Positions 63,432 through 64,000 of a stretch of DNA of 64,000 bases are shown here, piece after piece; the stretch's first letter is position 1; the number at the start of each line of letters is the position of its first letter. Location of the stretch: the NCBI RefSeq assembly GCF_000430505.1, contig NZ_KE387153.1, positions 1-64,000 of the forward strand, written 5' to 3'. Source of the stretch: Eisenibacter elegans DSM 3317 (GTDB lineage Bacteria; Bacteroidota; Bacteroidia; Cytophagales; Microscillaceae). The notes below the pieces were generated by a model. It saw nothing but the letters and a program-made list of their open reading frames with translations. It was not told the origin of the DNA and ran no database searches. The translations under genes were made by a program, and so were the position numbers.

Positions 63432-64000
63432 ATGAAACAATACCCCGTGTTAGGTAACCAAGATACCCGCTCCGGATTCGGCGCCGGGCTGCTAGCGCTA
63501 GGCGAGCAAAACCCCAACGTTGTAGCCCTCTGTGCTGACTTGACCGGCTCGCTGAAAATGGATGCCTTCCAAAAACAATTCCCCGAACGCTTCTTCCAAG
63601 TCGGCATTGCTGAGGCGAATATGATTGGTGTGGCTGCCGGAATGAGTATCAACGGCCTGATTCCCTTCACTGGTACTTTTGCCAACTTCTCTACCGGTAG
63701 AGTCTACGACCAAATCCGTCAGTCGGTGGCTTACTCGCACAAGAATGTCAAAATATGCGCTTCGCACGCCGGGCTCACGCTTGGCGAGGATGGCGCTACC
63801 CACCAAATCCTCGAAGACATAGGCTTGATGAAAATGCTACCCGGAATGACGGTCATCAACCCTGCCGATTATAACCAAACCAAAGCAGCTACGATTGCCA
63901 TTGCCAAACACTATGGCCCGGTATACCTGCGTTTTGGTCGCCCAAAAGTGCCTATCTTCATCCCTGAAGACCTGCCTTTTGAAATTGGCAAAGCCCTGAT
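63432..64000 (+). CDS. Transketolase, C-terminal subunit (partial)
   Basis: Runs off the window after 189 codons. Contains the pyrimidine-binding half: [34 protein letters not shown], the catalytic Glu in [35 protein letters not shown], and [18 protein letters not shown]. It is the partner of the N-subunit at 19555-20397. It follows the terminator after batA, so it likely has its own promoter. Confidence 0.93.
   Translation, partial: MKQYPVLGNQDTRSGFGAGLLALGEQNPNVVALCADLTGSLKMDAFQKQFPERFFQVGIAEANMIGVAAGMSINGLIPFTGTFANFSTGRVYDQIRQSVAYSHKNVKICASHAGLTLGEDGATHQILEDIGLMKMLPGMTVINPADYNQTKAATIAIAKHYGPVYLRFGRPKVPIFIPEDLPFEIGKAL

Overview
The window looks like chromosomal DNA of a member of the Bacteroidota, most likely the Cytophagia/Cytophagales lineage. 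Supporting signs are Bacteroidota-type promoters (TTG, about 20 bases, then TAnnTTTG), a type IX secretion (T9SS) C-terminal sorting domain, DUF349 and BatA/DUF58 proteins, a SiaB-like DUF6272 protein, MORN_2 proteins and a two-subunit transketolase. The genus cannot be fixed from the sequence alone. No rRNA, tRNA or CRISPR array was recognised.

Layout. 1-6.6 kb is a visibly AT-richer mosaic: a type I restriction subunit (HsdR), a secreted cyanophycinase-like protein, a Fic/Doc-type toxin-antitoxin pair, a small membrane protein and a DUF3667 remnant. Long imperfect palindromes punctuate it, two of them near-identical direct repeats. 6.6-15.8 kb holds an LRR/TPR protein, imidazolonepropionase, a small membrane protein and a complete RND efflux operon (adaptor, pump, outer-membrane channel). 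15.8-24.4 kb holds GabD, a Zn-ribbon/HTH protein, Bcp, transketolase N-subunit, gamma-glutamyltransferase and a Fur/PerR-AhpC pair.

24.4-29 kb is a graveyard: an AAA-ATPase/nuclease gene with three lesions, a frameshifted KptA/Tpt1 gene and an orphan gene fragment, around an intact AtuA-family gene. 29-40.3 kb is one long minus-strand run. In transcription order it has a giant Ser/Thr kinase-ATPase-GAF-SpoIIE phosphatase, two carotenoid-oxygenase paralogues, a GNAT acetyltransferase and a membrane-anchored HIRAN protein.

40.5-54.8 kb holds lipoproteins, a strictosidine-synthase-like protein, a subtilase, a SiaB-like kinase facing a STAS-like protein, MscS, a TPM-domain protein, a START protein and an aminotransferase-fold protein whose PLP lysine is valine, divergent from a normal HisC. 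55-64 kb holds an Omp85-type barrel, a MORN_2 protein, a DUF349 protein, the DUF58/BatA cluster and the start of the transketolase C-subunit, about 43 kb from its N-subunit.

Two families of short non-coding repeats are scattered between genes. One is a MITE-like element of about 115 bp with CACACCACTGGACATTTTT-type ends. The other is a REP-like element built on CTTGAGAATCAAG. They explain most intergenic DNA longer than 100 bases. The strongest candidates for a second look are the lysine-less aminotransferase, the kinase/phosphatase giant with the SiaB/STAS pair nearby, the paired carotenoid oxygenases, the repeat-bounded cassette region and the MITE family.
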